Origin: Collinsella stercoris DSM 13279
GTDB taxonomy: Bacteria > Actinomycetota > Coriobacteriia > Coriobacteriales > Coriobacteriaceae
Length of the DNA stretch: 64,000 nt
NCBI RefSeq assembly: GCF_020735465.1
Contig: NZ_CP085935.1
Coordinates: 1,178,001-1,242,000 of the forward strand
Direction of reading: 5' to 3'
The notes under the pieces were generated by a model that was not told the DNA's origin, did no database searches, and worked only from the letters and a program-made list of their open reading frames with translations. Shown here piece after piece: positions 1 to 9,000 of the stretch. Numbering within the stretch: the stretch's first letter is position 1; every line of letters begins with the position of its first letter. Both the position numbers and the translations under genes were made by a program.

Positions 1-777
1 CGTCATCATGGCAACGGGATCGAGCGCCATGGGTCTGTGCGCCGCATCCGCATCGCGCGCCGAGGCGTAAGCTCCCAGCAAGCCGCTCGTGCGTGGGCGC
101 TGCGCGCGCTCGGCCTCCGTCATCACATGCGTGTCCACGGCGGTCGTGGACGTACGGCCCAGCGAACTCGATCCCGCGAGCATGCCAGACCCCAGCCGCG
201 ACCCACACGCGCCCAGCTGCTCGCTCGCGGCGCCGGCGCCGAAGCACTCCGTCAAAAACGCGTTGAAATCGGCCGCAGGCAGCACGCTGCGACTCCGGGC
301 AAACGCCGCTACCTTGTCGCGCACGGCCTTGTCTTGCGGTAGCACCATTCGAACGGCGCGCCCACTGATATATTCCAGCAGCTCCAGTGCCGAACTCGTC
401 CCATCCACCCGTTCGAAGGGCACGAACGCAACGTGCAGGGCGGCGCGCTCGTCCACGAATACGCATGAGGGGTCAAAGCAGATGTTGCCTTGGGGCAGCC
501 CCTCGCGCACGCACAGCTCCATCACATCGCGCAGCGATTCCAGCAGCGTGCGGTACTGCACGAGCGAAAGCGGCAGTGCCATGAGTGCATCGAGACGCTT
601 GAGGGCGCCCACGCTGTAGTAAAAGGTGCGATCCCCTTCCTGGTGCACCTCCAACAGGCAGGCGCTTTGCGCCTGCTCCGCCTGCGCCAGCAGGCGGTAG
701 TTCACCGCATCCCGCCTGCCCACTTTGAGCACGAGCGCGTTGAGCGCGGCGCTGTACTTGATGTTGATACCCGCCAT
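1..777 (-). CDS. DUF6382/EssB-like T7SS protein, 3' end outside window
   Basis: An open frame starts at the ATG at 777 and stays open to base 1, so at least 259 residues are present and the C-terminus is missing. The protein begins MAGINIKYSAALNALVLKVG and continues with a soluble alpha/beta stretch containing YRLLAQAEQ, FYYSVGALKRLDALM and FVPFERVDGTSS, then a low-complexity linker after about residue 190. This resembles the N-terminal domain (DUF6382, recalled from family knowledge) found ahead of FHA domains in Firmicutes T7SS loci, a functional analogue of the pseudokinase part of EssB/YukC. It lies 12 bp downstream of the EsaB-like gene, as EssB follows EsaB in T7SSb operons. If the family call is right, an FHA or membrane segment should lie beyond the edge. 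The coding frame is secure; the family call is moderate. Confidence 0.65.
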   Translation of the reverse strand, partial: MAGINIKYSAALNALVLKVGRRDAVNYRLLAQAEQAQSACLLEVHQEGDRTFYYSVGALKRLDALMALPLSLVQYRTLLESLRDVMELCVREGLPQGNICFDPSCVFVDERAALHVAFVPFERVDGTSSALELLEYISGRAVRMVLPQDKAVRDKVAAFARSRSVLPAADFNAFLTECFGAGAASEQLGACGSRLGSGMLAGSSSLGRTSTTAVDTHVMTEAERAQRPRTSGLLGAYASARDADAAHRPMALDPVAMMT

Positions 778-789
778 GAACCGTCCGCC

Positions 790-1071
790 TTACGCCACGG
801 CAACCAGCGTGCCGTCCGACAGATCCCCGTTTTCCACGAGCACGCGGATCAGATCGCGCGGGTTGAGCATGTTGCCCGGGCACGCGGACAACGGGTCGAT
901 AATGGCAAGGTCCGCCTGCGGATTAGCCTCGTATTGCTCGCGCTCGCGAGCGGCCAGCAGCTCGGAGATCATACGCGCGGCGTCCTCGACCGTCATATCG
1001 TACGGCACGCGAAACTCGTAGCGTCTCCCCGTCGCCGGCAACAGCACACTCAGCAGCACTTTGTCTTTCAT
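790..1071 (-). CDS. EsaB/YukD-like ubiquitin-fold T7SS protein
   Basis: A 93-residue protein starts at ATG 1071, preceded by GGGGAGG. It begins MKDKVLLSVLLPATGRRYEF, carries VPYDMTVEDAARMISELL and ends NGDLSDGTLVAVA. The beta-hairpin opening, central helix and short C-terminal strands fit the ubiquitin-like EsaB/YukD family (about 80 residues), a small cytoplasmic component or regulator of T7SSb machines. Upstream in-frame codons would add about 48 residues of non-conserved, Arg-rich sequence and are not favoured. It sits just before the partial EssB-like gene and downstream of the large ATPase gene in the same orientation, which supports the assignment. Confidence 0.75.
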   Translation of the reverse strand: MKDKVLLSVLLPATGRRYEFRVPYDMTVEDAARMISELLAAREREQYEANPQADLAIIDPLSACPGNMLNPRDLIRVLVENGDLSDGTLVAVA

Positions 1072-1426
1072 CCAAGCCTCCCCGCAGCAGACCTTATGGG
1101 CAGTGTATACCCGTATGCGGCCACGTCCCCTCCAAAAATCAGAAATCGCCTTTTGCTGTTGGATAATGATGCAACGTACCAAAGTGCGGGGGCATCGTAT
1201 GGGGCATCGTCGCATCGTCTACGTGGGTTCGCGCGACCAGCGGGGTCGGTTTTGGACCGTCCGGCAACCCGACATATAAAGGGTTCGGATTCAGACCATC
1301 CAGACCGCAAAAACGCTTCCAGACGGCCCAAACCCGAACCCTCTACGTGCCGGATGGTTCGCACGCGAACCCTTTATCGGCGAGCGACTCACGCGTGAAC
1401 CGTTTTCACCGGATGCCCCCGCCGGC
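1072..1426 (-). promoter_or_regulatory. 355-bp gap with inverted repeat, upstream of EsaB-like gene
   Basis: I see no convincing gene here. Two perfect 12-bp arms, ATAAAGGGTTCG (1276-1287) and CGAACCCTTTAT (1366-1377), face each other across 78 bp. Inside each arm, after eight unconserved bases, the block CCATCC (plus) or GGATGG (its complement) recurs, giving a bipartite inverted repeat. A further CCCGAACCC copy lies at about 1333-1341. The arrangement looks like paired regulator sites or a folding leader RNA ahead of the EsaB-EssB genes. No clear promoter could be fixed. Confidence 0.45.
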
Positions 1427-2065
1427 CTACCGTGCGGCGTCGATGCGGCCCTGCGCCCAGCGCGCGAGCTCGCGCGCGTCGGCGCCGCCGAGGGCGGAGG
1501 CGGGGACGAAGGCGTCGCGCAGCCCGTCGCGCGACGCGGCCTGCAGGAGCATGTTGTAGCCCAAAAGCATCTTGAGCCCGCCGCCGCGGCCGCGGCGGCA
1601 CTCCAGGAGCAGCCCCTCGCGCCCAGAGCGCGCCGCGCGCCACTCCGACCAGGGCACGTCGACCACGAGGGCGCTCTCCGCGTCCTCGTCCGGCGGCCAG
1701 CACGCCAGCCCGACCCCGTCCTCGCCCAAGACGACGCGCCGGCCGAAGGGGCCGCCGCCCCGGGGCGCGCCGTGCCGCTCGAGGTAGGCGCGGGCCTGCG
1801 GGCGCCGCGCGGACGCGATCCAGGGGGCACGTCCCGCGACGCCGGCCGCCAGACACCCCGCCGACAGCACCGCCAGGGCGGCGAACGCCAGGGCGGCGCG
1901 CGCGTCGCCAGCCGAGAGCGCGGAGGGCGCGAGCAGGAGCGCGGGGGACAACAGGAGCCCCGTGGACAGGCCGGCGACGCGCATGAGCCCCCGGTCGCGC
2001 AGCGTCACGTAGGCGCGGTACTCCTCCTCGCCGAACGCGAATTCGTACACCATCGGCTCGCTCAT
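1427..2065 (-). CDS. YcxB-like two-helix membrane protein, candidate immunity protein
   Basis: A 212-residue protein starts MSEPMVYEFAFGEEEYRAY. Two hydrophobic helices lie at about residues 28-50 and 55-78, followed by a cytoplasmic beta-rich tail with VVDVPWSEWRAARSGREGL and FVPASALGG. That layout (short N-terminus, hairpin of helices, tail with a W-S-x-x motif and FVP box) matches the YcxB-like family. The ATG overlaps the stop of the upstream DUF4176 gene as ATGA, so translation is probably coupled. It is the only small polytopic protein in the toxin part of the T7SS operon, which makes it the best candidate for membrane immunity against the glycine-zipper toxin at 4593-6041. That role is inference. 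Confidence 0.6.
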   Translation of the reverse strand: MSEPMVYEFAFGEEEYRAYVTLRDRGLMRVAGLSTGLLLSPALLLAPSALSAGDARAALAFAALAVLSAGCLAAGVAGRAPWIASARRPQARAYLERHGAPRGGGPFGRRVVLGEDGVGLACWPPDEDAESALVVDVPWSEWRAARSGREGLLLECRRGRGGGLKMLLGYNMLLQAASRDGLRDAFVPASALGGADARELARWAQGRIDAAR

Positions 2066-2379
2066 CGGGCAGCCTCCCCTTCCCCGGCGGGGCCTGCGGC
2101 GCCCTTCAGCTCGGACGCGAGCGCGTCCAGGCGGTCTACCAGCGCGGCAAACTGCTCGTCTTGATATCCCAGGGCAAGAACCCCCTCGATCGCATCGCGA
2201 TCGAACATGACATCGCTCTCGTCGGGCGACCATCCAGACGGGTACCGCCTGGCAAAGCAGTCCCACACCTTGCCCCCACCGGCGTCGCTCCCGAGATACC
2301 CGACGATCATGACCGGGTCCTCGAACCCACCGACATACACAACCGAGCCAATCGGCAGCCAATCATCCGTCGTAACCAT
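2062..2379 (-). CDS. DUF4176 T7SS-accessory protein (copy B)
   Basis: A 105-residue protein beginning MVTTDDWLPIGSVVYVGG. The opening LPIGSVV, followed by a short beta strand pair (PVMIVGYLG) and W-D (KVWDCFARRYPSGW), is the pattern of DUF4176 proteins, which are common next to LXG toxin genes. The ATG at 2379 has GGAGG nine bases upstream; the ATG at 2388 directly abuts the same Shine-Dalgarno sequence and is less likely. A paralogue of the same length lies at 3242-3559. Its 3' end overlaps the next gene by four bases. The family's function is not established; a chaperone or adaptor role is inferred from context. Confidence 0.7.
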   Translation of the reverse strand: MVTTDDWLPIGSVVYVGGFEDPVMIVGYLGSDAGGGKVWDCFARRYPSGWSPDESDVMFDRDAIEGVLALGYQDEQFAALVDRLDALASELKGAAGPAGEGEAAR

Positions 2380-2410
2380 GCAGAGCATCCTCCTTCATAT
2401 GCAATGAACC

Positions 2411-2887
2411 TTATCGTTCCGAGTAATTCCTGATACGTAGGCGAACCGCGCTCGCCCTCGCTCGGGCGGACGCTGCGTTTGCGGTTGCCGCGCTGAGGCT
2501 GCCCTGAGCCGTTGCCAGCGACCCCTCCAGGGTCGCTATCTCCTGCTGCAGGCTTGCGACCAGCGCTTCGCAGGCCGACTTTGCGGCCGACGCGGTATCG
2601 GCGTCCCCCGAAGCGATGGCCTCGACCTCGCTTGAAACGTCCTCCCCGATCGCCGACGCCAGGTTCGCACCGAGCTGGCGGAGATCGTCCTCAACCTGGG
2701 ACACGGCATCGACGACATTCCCGCATTCCGTGTCGGCCGCCTGCGCCAGCGCCAATTGGCCCCGCTTGTAGTCAAGTTGCCCCGCCAGCGTGGACACCGT
2801 GGCCCCGAGCCCGGCGGCCTGGTCCTCCCAAAAACGCTCCGCACCCTCATGCTCCGCGAGCGCAGAACGCAACTGTTCCAATCTCAT
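2411..2887 (-). CDS. Coiled-coil T7SS partner protein (DUF5082/YwqH-like)
   Basis: A 158-residue, almost wholly helical protein: RLEQLRSALAEHEGAERFW at the start, then long Ala/Gln/Glu-rich heptads and a second coiled coil at about 105-150. There is no signal peptide or membrane segment. Size, helical content and position between a WXG-type small protein and a DUF4176 gene match the YwqH (DUF5082) partner in Bacillus ywqHIJ-type LXG operons. Such small helical proteins are thought to bundle with the toxin's N-terminal LXG domain for secretion. ATG 2887 is chosen because GGGGAG lies upstream. Sequence alone does not prove the family. Confidence 0.55.
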   Translation of the reverse strand: MRLEQLRSALAEHEGAERFWEDQAAGLGATVSTLAGQLDYKRGQLALAQAADTECGNVVDAVSQVEDDLRQLGANLASAIGEDVSSEVEAIASGDADTASAAKSACEALVASLQQEIATLEGSLATAQGSLSAATANAASARARASAVRLRIRNYSER

Positions 2888-2929
2888 AGATCTCCCCAAT
2901 CAGCCGTTATCCAAGCAATGGGGCGACTG

Positions 2930-3238
2930 TCACTCCGAGTCTCCCCCACGCAGCTTGGATGCTATGAACTCGTCTGCCTCCGCAAGCGTACTCACCCCGT
3001 CGCCGACCATGTTGCAATGCCTGAGCAGAGCGTCCTGCGCCTGAGTCAGATACCCGCCGACCTCTTCGAACGTCAGGCTTGCCTGGCTGGCCGCCCGGCC
3101 CTTCCAAGACCCCTCCAGCGCATCGCGCGCCATGCCGATCTGCTCGCACACGCTGGCGATCTCGCGGGCCTCCGACTGGAACCGCTCGATGGCCTGCAGG
3201 CTTTCCTCGCGGTTGAGGCGGATCACACCGGGCAGCAT
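2930..3238 (-). CDS. Small WXG100-like T7SS partner protein
   Basis: A 102-residue protein starting MLPGVIRLNREESLQAIERF. Two predicted helices flank a turn containing Ser-Trp-Lys-Gly (ALEGSWKGRAAS, about residues 41-52), that is, a W-x-G motif in the right place for a helical hairpin. Length and motif fit the WXG100 superfamily, including YwqI-like (DUF5344) partners of LXG toxins. The gene ends only a few tens of bases from the coiled-coil gene downstream and starts 3 bp after the stop of the DUF4176 gene upstream, so the three are co-translated. It probably forms a heterodimer with its neighbour or the toxin. Confidence 0.65.
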   Translation of the reverse strand: MLPGVIRLNREESLQAIERFQSEAREIASVCEQIGMARDALEGSWKGRAASQASLTFEEVGGYLTQAQDALLRHCNMVGDGVSTLAEADEFIASKLRGGDSE

Positions 3239-3241
3239 GGC

Positions 3242-3559
3242 TCATTCACCCTCATCCGCATCGCGACCCTCGCCGCGCATCCGCTCGAAGGCCGGGGTGT
3301 TGGCCTCAAGAAATACCTGAAACGCGTAACCTCGGTCATCGAGGTATCCCAACTGGCACAAGCGCTCGACCATGCCCTTGTCGAAGAAATACCCCTCATC
3401 CGATCCCGCGCGACCCTCGGGATACGGGACGCCCACATAGTCCCAGTATCGATTCGTTTTTCCGTCGAGCGCCATGACGCCGGCGACCATGAGCGGGCGC
3501 AGCGCCCCCTCCACCATCACAACGCTGCCCACCGGCAGCCAGTCTTCCTTCGCGATCAT
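3242..3559 (-). CDS. DUF4176 T7SS-accessory protein (copy A)
   Basis: A 105-residue protein beginning MIAKEDWLPVGSVVMVEG, with PLMVAGVMALDGKTNRYWDYVGVPYPEG and an acidic C-terminus. It shares the WLP(I/V)GSVV opening, the W-D-Y/C box and exact length with copy B at 2062-2379, so the two are paralogues. ATG 3559 follows AGAAAGGA and is preferred over an upstream alternative start. It lies between the possible chaperone gene and the WXG-like gene. DUF4176 proteins are recurrent neighbours of LXG toxins; mechanism unknown. Confidence 0.7.
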   Translation of the reverse strand: MIAKEDWLPVGSVVMVEGALRPLMVAGVMALDGKTNRYWDYVGVPYPEGRAGSDEGYFFDKGMVERLCQLGYLDDRGYAFQVFLEANTPAFERMRGEGRDADEGE

Positions 3560-3595
3560 TGCAGTCCTTTCTCCACCGGCCCGCCGCACCCGGGC

Positions 3596-4567
3596 CTACC
3601 TGAACTCCTCGGGGTAGTCGTAGAAGTCGAACATGTAGTCGAGCAGCGTTCCGCCCGAAACGAAGTCGATAACCGAGAACTCGGTGAAACCCCTCTCCTC
3701 TGGCGATTTAATCGCCGAGCCATCCGTCGACCTGGCAGGTATCTCTCCTGGCGATTTAAACGCGCCCGCACTGGTCATGAAAGCTCCCGCCGATGGAAAA
3801 ACGAACGAACACTTCGTCCTCCACTGCTCCCCCGTGGGCGTCGGGATTGTGAAGCCAAGCGATTCATCAAACGTGCTATCGCGCAGGTCGGCAGAAACTA
3901 CCGAGCGCACCTCGCGCCTGAGTGCGCGATCGGAAGAGAGGCGCGCCGCGAACCCGAATAGGGCCCTGCCGTCGCTACCGTACCTGGCGCATAGGGCGCG
4001 CAGGTACGCAACGTCATTTCGTATAATCGACTCTCCAATGTTAGGGTCCGGCCTACACACAATCCTCTCTTGTACAGGCGCCGGAACGATCGGCGGGATT
4101 CCGGCGAGCTCGCGGAAGCGCTCGTCCCACCCGGCGGGGTCCCCCAGCGGGTGGACGGTGAAGCCGCCGCGCCGTCCGGGCTCCCGGCGCAGGGCCGTCG
4201 CCCGCCCCTCGTAGAAGGCGGCCGACACGGTGCGGCCGTCCCGCTCCCCCGCGGACATACGCGGAGAACCGTCCTCGACCGTGACACCCGGCTTGTTCAG
4301 GGGGTAGAGAGCCTCTGCCAACGCGTCGCAGGGCTCGCCCGCGGAGTCGACCAGGCCCGTGGGCGCCAGGCGCGCGGCCATGGCCCGCCGCCAGACCCCC
4401 ATGCCCTCTCGGTCCAAGCGGTCGAAGTCCACCGTGTACTCGTCGACCGCGAACTGCCCGGCGTCGGCCCCGCCCAGCAGCACGAAGAGGTCCTCGCTGG
4501 TGAAGCGCACCCGGGGCAGCGGGACCGCCGCCTGCGCCGCGTGGCGACGCGTCAGGAACCCGAACAT
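3596..4567 (-). CDS. T7SS-linked protein of unknown family, possible secretion chaperone
   Basis: A 323-residue soluble protein starting MFGFLTRRHAAQAAVPLPRV, with a good AAGGTGG ribosome site. An N-terminal segment (about 22-60, FTSEDLFVLLGGADAGQFAV) is followed by mixed alpha/beta sequence and a Ser/Thr-rich C-terminal part with FSVIDFVSGGTLLDYMFDFYDY. No signal peptide, transmembrane helix or known catalytic motif is visible. It starts 25 bp downstream of the toxin candidate and precedes the helical partners. The N-terminus is loosely reminiscent of EspG/EsaE-like substrate chaperones, but I do not recognise the family with certainty. The role is inferred from position only. Confidence 0.45.
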   Translation of the reverse strand: MFGFLTRRHAAQAAVPLPRVRFTSEDLFVLLGGADAGQFAVDEYTVDFDRLDREGMGVWRRAMAARLAPTGLVDSAGEPCDALAEALYPLNKPGVTVEDGSPRMSAGERDGRTVSAAFYEGRATALRREPGRRGGFTVHPLGDPAGWDERFRELAGIPPIVPAPVQERIVCRPDPNIGESIIRNDVAYLRALCARYGSDGRALFGFAARLSSDRALRREVRSVVSADLRDSTFDESLGFTIPTPTGEQWRTKCSFVFPSAGAFMTSAGAFKSPGEIPARSTDGSAIKSPEERGFTEFSVIDFVSGGTLLDYMFDFYDYPEEFR

Positions 4568-4592
4568 GTGAAACCACCTTTCCCGCCGGCAC

Positions 4593-6041
4593 CTACAGGC
4601 CGAAGAAATTGCCTATCGCATCGATGCCGTCAGATATCTTATTTGCAAGATCCTTCTTGAAGCCCGTCTTTTCGAGATGCTCCTCACCCATCTTGATTAA
4701 CTCGCCCACGCCCCAGCCCACAAACGCGCCGGCAGCAATACCGATAGGGCCACCGATGGCGCCGACCATGGCGCCAACGCCAACGCCAGCACCGAACTCG
4801 ACAAGCCCCTCTGTAACCTCAACGGCCGCGGCGCCGATCTTGTCACTCGTGTCGCCAACGGTCGAATTGTACGCCGCACCAGCCTGCCCCAGCGTGTCGA
4901 CGACTTGGATCGCATTTCCAAGATAACCGAGCCCTTTCACTGCGCCCGCAGCGTCATCAGCAAGGGATGACATGGCTTTAAATGAACCGTCGAAACCCTT
5001 TCCTAGCTTCTGATGGCCAATAACGCCCTTCGCCTGCTCCCCAGCAGCCTTCAGGAAGTCTTTAGCATCACCAGCCGCTTCCGCCCTTTTGCCCGGCTTG
5101 ATCCAATCGGTCGCCCCCGCAATGAAATCACTTTTTACCATGCTCCCAAATTCACTCCAACTCGATGGAATGATATGGATGCTATTCGACAGACGGAAGC
5201 CCAGCCACGCATCGCTCGCGCGCTCCAACAACGGCGCACCTTTGTCGAATCCGGTATTCGCCAGACATGCAAACGCGGTCTTCAAAAATGCGATGTCCTG
5301 CTTGTCGACCTCGCCTGCCGCGCCCGCGATTCCCGAAAGAATCGTCGTTATATTCCCATACATCCCAGACACTTGGAATGGGACAGAGCCAAGAACCTCT
5401 TCCCTTGCGGCCTCCATCTCTGCCTCTATCTGAGAGACCATCTGCTCAGTCAAGAAGTTCTCAGGCGCAAGCGCCGCGCCATAGGTGGACTCAAAGGTCT
5501 CAATAGACTGCGTGTATGTTCTATAGGCATCTGAAACGGACTGGAGCGTTTGCACCCTGCCCGGAAGAACACCAGACAGCGCGTTCAGCTCTGCGGCAAT
5601 TGCAGAAGAATTGTCCAATCCAGCAAGCGCATCAATGGCAATAGAAACCCCGCTTTGCGCGTCCTTCACCGAATCGCTCGCGTATTGGCAGTAGCCATCG
5701 ACATTGTTGCCCGCCTCGAACATGAGCCGCTGCTTCACAGCCGCCTGCGCCGACACGGACGAAAGCAAAGTGTCACGAGCGGGAATCAAATCGCCCTTGA
5801 GATACTCTTCGGCCGATGCATACGTGTCCGCCATACCCTCAAGACCCTTGCTCAACGCACGAAGGGTGAGTTCAAGCACATTGAACGACCTGGCTTGCGC
5901 CGAAACCCATGCACCGGACATCAGGTTTGTAAGGCTCATGTTCTCTTGAGAGAGGCGATTGACCAGGTCCGCTTTGTCCATTGATGCATTCTTAATATCG
6001 GTGACCGCCGCGGAGAACGTCTCAACATCAACCTCGAACAC
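4593..6041 (-). CDS. LXG/WXG-like T7SS effector with glycine-zipper C-terminus
   Basis: A 482-residue protein with a GTG start at 6041, six bases after a strong AAGGAGG; the mature start is MFEVDVETFSAAVTDIKN. Residues 1-220 are helical and LXG-like, with a W-V-S turn at LMSGAWVSAQARSF. The middle is helical and amphipathic. The last 90 residues contain a Gly/Ala-rich membrane-active stretch (GLVEFGAGVGVGAMVGAIGG and the following GIAAGAFVGWGVGELI) and a short basic tail. No nuclease, deaminase or lipase motif is seen, so membrane insertion is the likeliest toxic activity, as for membrane-depolarising T7SS toxins. It lies directly downstream of the EssC gene. An immunity function may reside in the membrane protein at 1427-2065. 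Confidence 0.65.
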   Translation of the reverse strand: MFEVDVETFSAAVTDIKNASMDKADLVNRLSQENMSLTNLMSGAWVSAQARSFNVLELTLRALSKGLEGMADTYASAEEYLKGDLIPARDTLLSSVSAQAAVKQRLMFEAGNNVDGYCQYASDSVKDAQSGVSIAIDALAGLDNSSAIAAELNALSGVLPGRVQTLQSVSDAYRTYTQSIETFESTYGAALAPENFLTEQMVSQIEAEMEAAREEVLGSVPFQVSGMYGNITTILSGIAGAAGEVDKQDIAFLKTAFACLANTGFDKGAPLLERASDAWLGFRLSNSIHIIPSSWSEFGSMVKSDFIAGATDWIKPGKRAEAAGDAKDFLKAAGEQAKGVIGHQKLGKGFDGSFKAMSSLADDAAGAVKGLGYLGNAIQVVDTLGQAGAAYNSTVGDTSDKIGAAAVEVTEGLVEFGAGVGVGAMVGAIGGPIGIAAGAFVGWGVGELIKMGEEHLEKTGFKKDLANKISDGIDAIGNFFGL

Positions 6042-6097
6042 TGCGCACCTCCTTAGTGCAGTGGTTTTCCACAATATGTCTCCTCTCGACTGGCCTT

Positions 6098-9000
6098 TCA
6101 TCTCGCCGAGACATCGTCACACCCCCCTTCTGCCGTCTCTTGTAGTAAACGGGTCCATATGGACTCACCGCGTAGGAACACAAACCCTTCAGACGCGGGG
6201 ATTGAACGGCGATGCTCCGGCAGGGCGCGCGGCACTTTGAACACCGTCTGATCCAGCACGCCAGATCCAATCCATAGGCCGTTTCCGTATGCCGTAAGGG
6301 CCTTCAACCAATCGTCGTATTTCCCCCGGATGCGCCACATCTCGCTCGTTGCGATAACGCCCGTTCTGCCCTTTCCCTTTTCCTGGGCCACATATGCCGC
6401 AAGCGCTCTGGATGCCTCCACCGGCAACGAACCAAGCAGGGAGGAGATATCCATCAGGATTAGCATCCGAGGCACTGCCTCAGCATCGGCAGAGAGGCTG
6501 TCCACAAACGATGCGATATCCTCAGGTTCGTTCAGCACATGCGGAAGCGAATTCAACTCCCCACTCAGGTCCACCGCGCGATACGGAATGCCCTCAGACT
6601 CAAACAACGAACAAACTGCACGCATATACGCACCAATCGGAGTCATTTCATTCGAAACAACCAACATGCTCGGAAGGCGTTCAAGGTCAAACCACAACGG
6701 AGCAACACTTGCATGCGCAAACCCGACGGGAACAGAATAGGCACTCGGCGCCTCAGACATATCCCGCTCCGTCACCGCATCGGGCAGCACGGGAATCGTA
6801 GTTGCTTGAGCTCCACCGTTTTCCATGCTCAACCTAGAAGCAAGTGCGGCAATTGCCTCGGCTGCTGTTTGGTTCTTATCGCAGAAATCCGCGCCCTGAA
6901 ACTCATACAAGCTTTTGTCACGCTGCGCGACGCCGCGCATATTCCCTTTTGCAACCTTCACATCAGGTCGATGCCCAAAGATGGTCGCATAGTCCCCTTC
7001 ATCGTTTAGTACCGTCGTAATGCTCATCGAGAACGCGGAACGGAAACGCAGTCGCGGTACCGTTGCGCCCGTTGCAGTAACCACAAAGTAGATACCGTAT
7101 CGAGCGGCATCGCGCACCAGGGCGTTGAGCCGATCTTCGAGATCAGCATAGGCCTCATAAAACGCTGCAAGGTTTGCGATCGCCACAACGATGCTGGGCT
7201 CGTGCCCCCAACGCGCCCCAGAAGCTATGCGACCCCGACGAACAACTATCTCCTCTTCGAGCATCTTAAAGAGGTTGCGTGCCAATTCGTCATTCCCCGG
7301 CAACACAATGCCACCGCAACATGGCAAGGCGCGCAAACAACTCAGCATCCCCGCATCAAAATCAAGCACATAGAAGGAGAACTCTTCCGCTGAATAGCCT
7401 CGCGCCAACGAACAGATCGCCGTAGCGATAAGCTCATCGGTACCCGTCCCCTGGGCGCCATATATCATCAGGTTGCCATTGTGACGGAAATCAACAATGT
7501 GAGGAGCCCGTCGCTGCTCGGCAGGCATATCGATTTCACCCAGCATAGCAGCAAATCCATTGTCCATACGCGCCGCTTCGAGCTCGCCGGCGTAGCGCCC
7601 CTCGAGCTCCGCAAGCCCCAACCAGTCGGGCAGGGGATCCAGCCATAGCCGCGCTGCGGCCAGCCGCTGCCCGGACGCCTGGCGCTGAATCTCGCCCAAC
7701 GCCGCATTGATCTCGGACAGGCCGCTTTTGACTGCCACCGCTGCCGGACGGGCAGATGCGACGGGGGTACCCTCGTCGTCGATGAGCTCCACGGCGTCGT
7801 CGCGTTTGGGCGCGAACCGCTCCACCGGCGCGTAGGGGGCGCCGGCGTAGGCCGCCTGGCCCCCGGTGAAGTACTCGTTGAAGCCCACCAGCAGGTAGAA
7901 ACGCCCCGGCTCGCGAATCTCGGCGGCGTCCGCACGGCCGATCATCTCCTTGGAGTCACCGGCGTCGGCCACCTTGAGGCAGACCTTGAAGCGCATGTTG
8001 GAGCGGATCTGGTCGTTCACCACACCCGAGGGCTTCTGCGTGGCCAGGATGAGGTGCACGCCCAGGGAACGGCCGATGCGCGCGGCGCTCATGAGCTCGT
8101 CCATGAACTCCGGCTCCTGCTGCTTAAGCTCGGCAAACTCATCGGCCACGATGAACAGGTGCGGGATCGGCTCGGAGAGCACCCCGCGCAGGTAGTACGA
8201 GATGTACTTGTAAATGTCCATCGTGGCCTCACCCGTGGCCTCGCGGGCGCGGTTGAAGGCGTCCTGCCTGCGCTTGAGCTCGCTTTTGATGGACACGAGG
8301 CTGCGCGAGATCGCCGCGCCGTCCAAGTTGGTGATGGTACCGGCCAGGTGCGGCAAGCGGAAGCGCTCGTTGTCGAAGGCGCCGGCCAGGCCGCCGCCCT
8401 TGTAATCAATGAGCACGAAGGCCACCTGGTCGGGTGGGTAGCACGCCGCCAGGGACAGCACGTAGGTGATGATGAACTCGCTTTTGCCCGAGCCCGTGGT
8501 ACCCGCAATCAGGCCGTGCGGGCCGTGGACCTTCTCGTGCAGGTTGAGCATGGCCGGCTCGCCTTGCGCGTCCACGCCCACCGGGGCCTGGAGCGTGCGC
8601 GAGGCGTCCGCTGCGGCCCAACGCGCGGCGATCCCCAGCTGCCCCACGTTGCCCGCCTCGAACATCTCCAAAAAGCCCAGGGACGCCGGCAGCGTGCTGC
8701 GCTGGCCGGGCATGTCCAAGTGCACGCGCGCCATGCAACGCGCGAAAGCCTCCATGTCCTGCGGGGAAACACCGATGTCGCTGGAAAACGGCAGCATGGT
8801 GCCCGAGACATCGGCGCGGTCGAACATGCACGCGCCCGGCTGGGAGGCGCCACCCTCGCCAGCCACCGCGCCAGCGAGGTCGATGACGTAGGCGCACTCA
8901 CGCGGCAGGTCCTTGAGCTCGTCGCCCATGAAGATGAGAGAGACCCCCCGGTACGCGCGCAGGCGCGCCAGCCGCCCGATCGTGTCGGACGGATCGGTCA

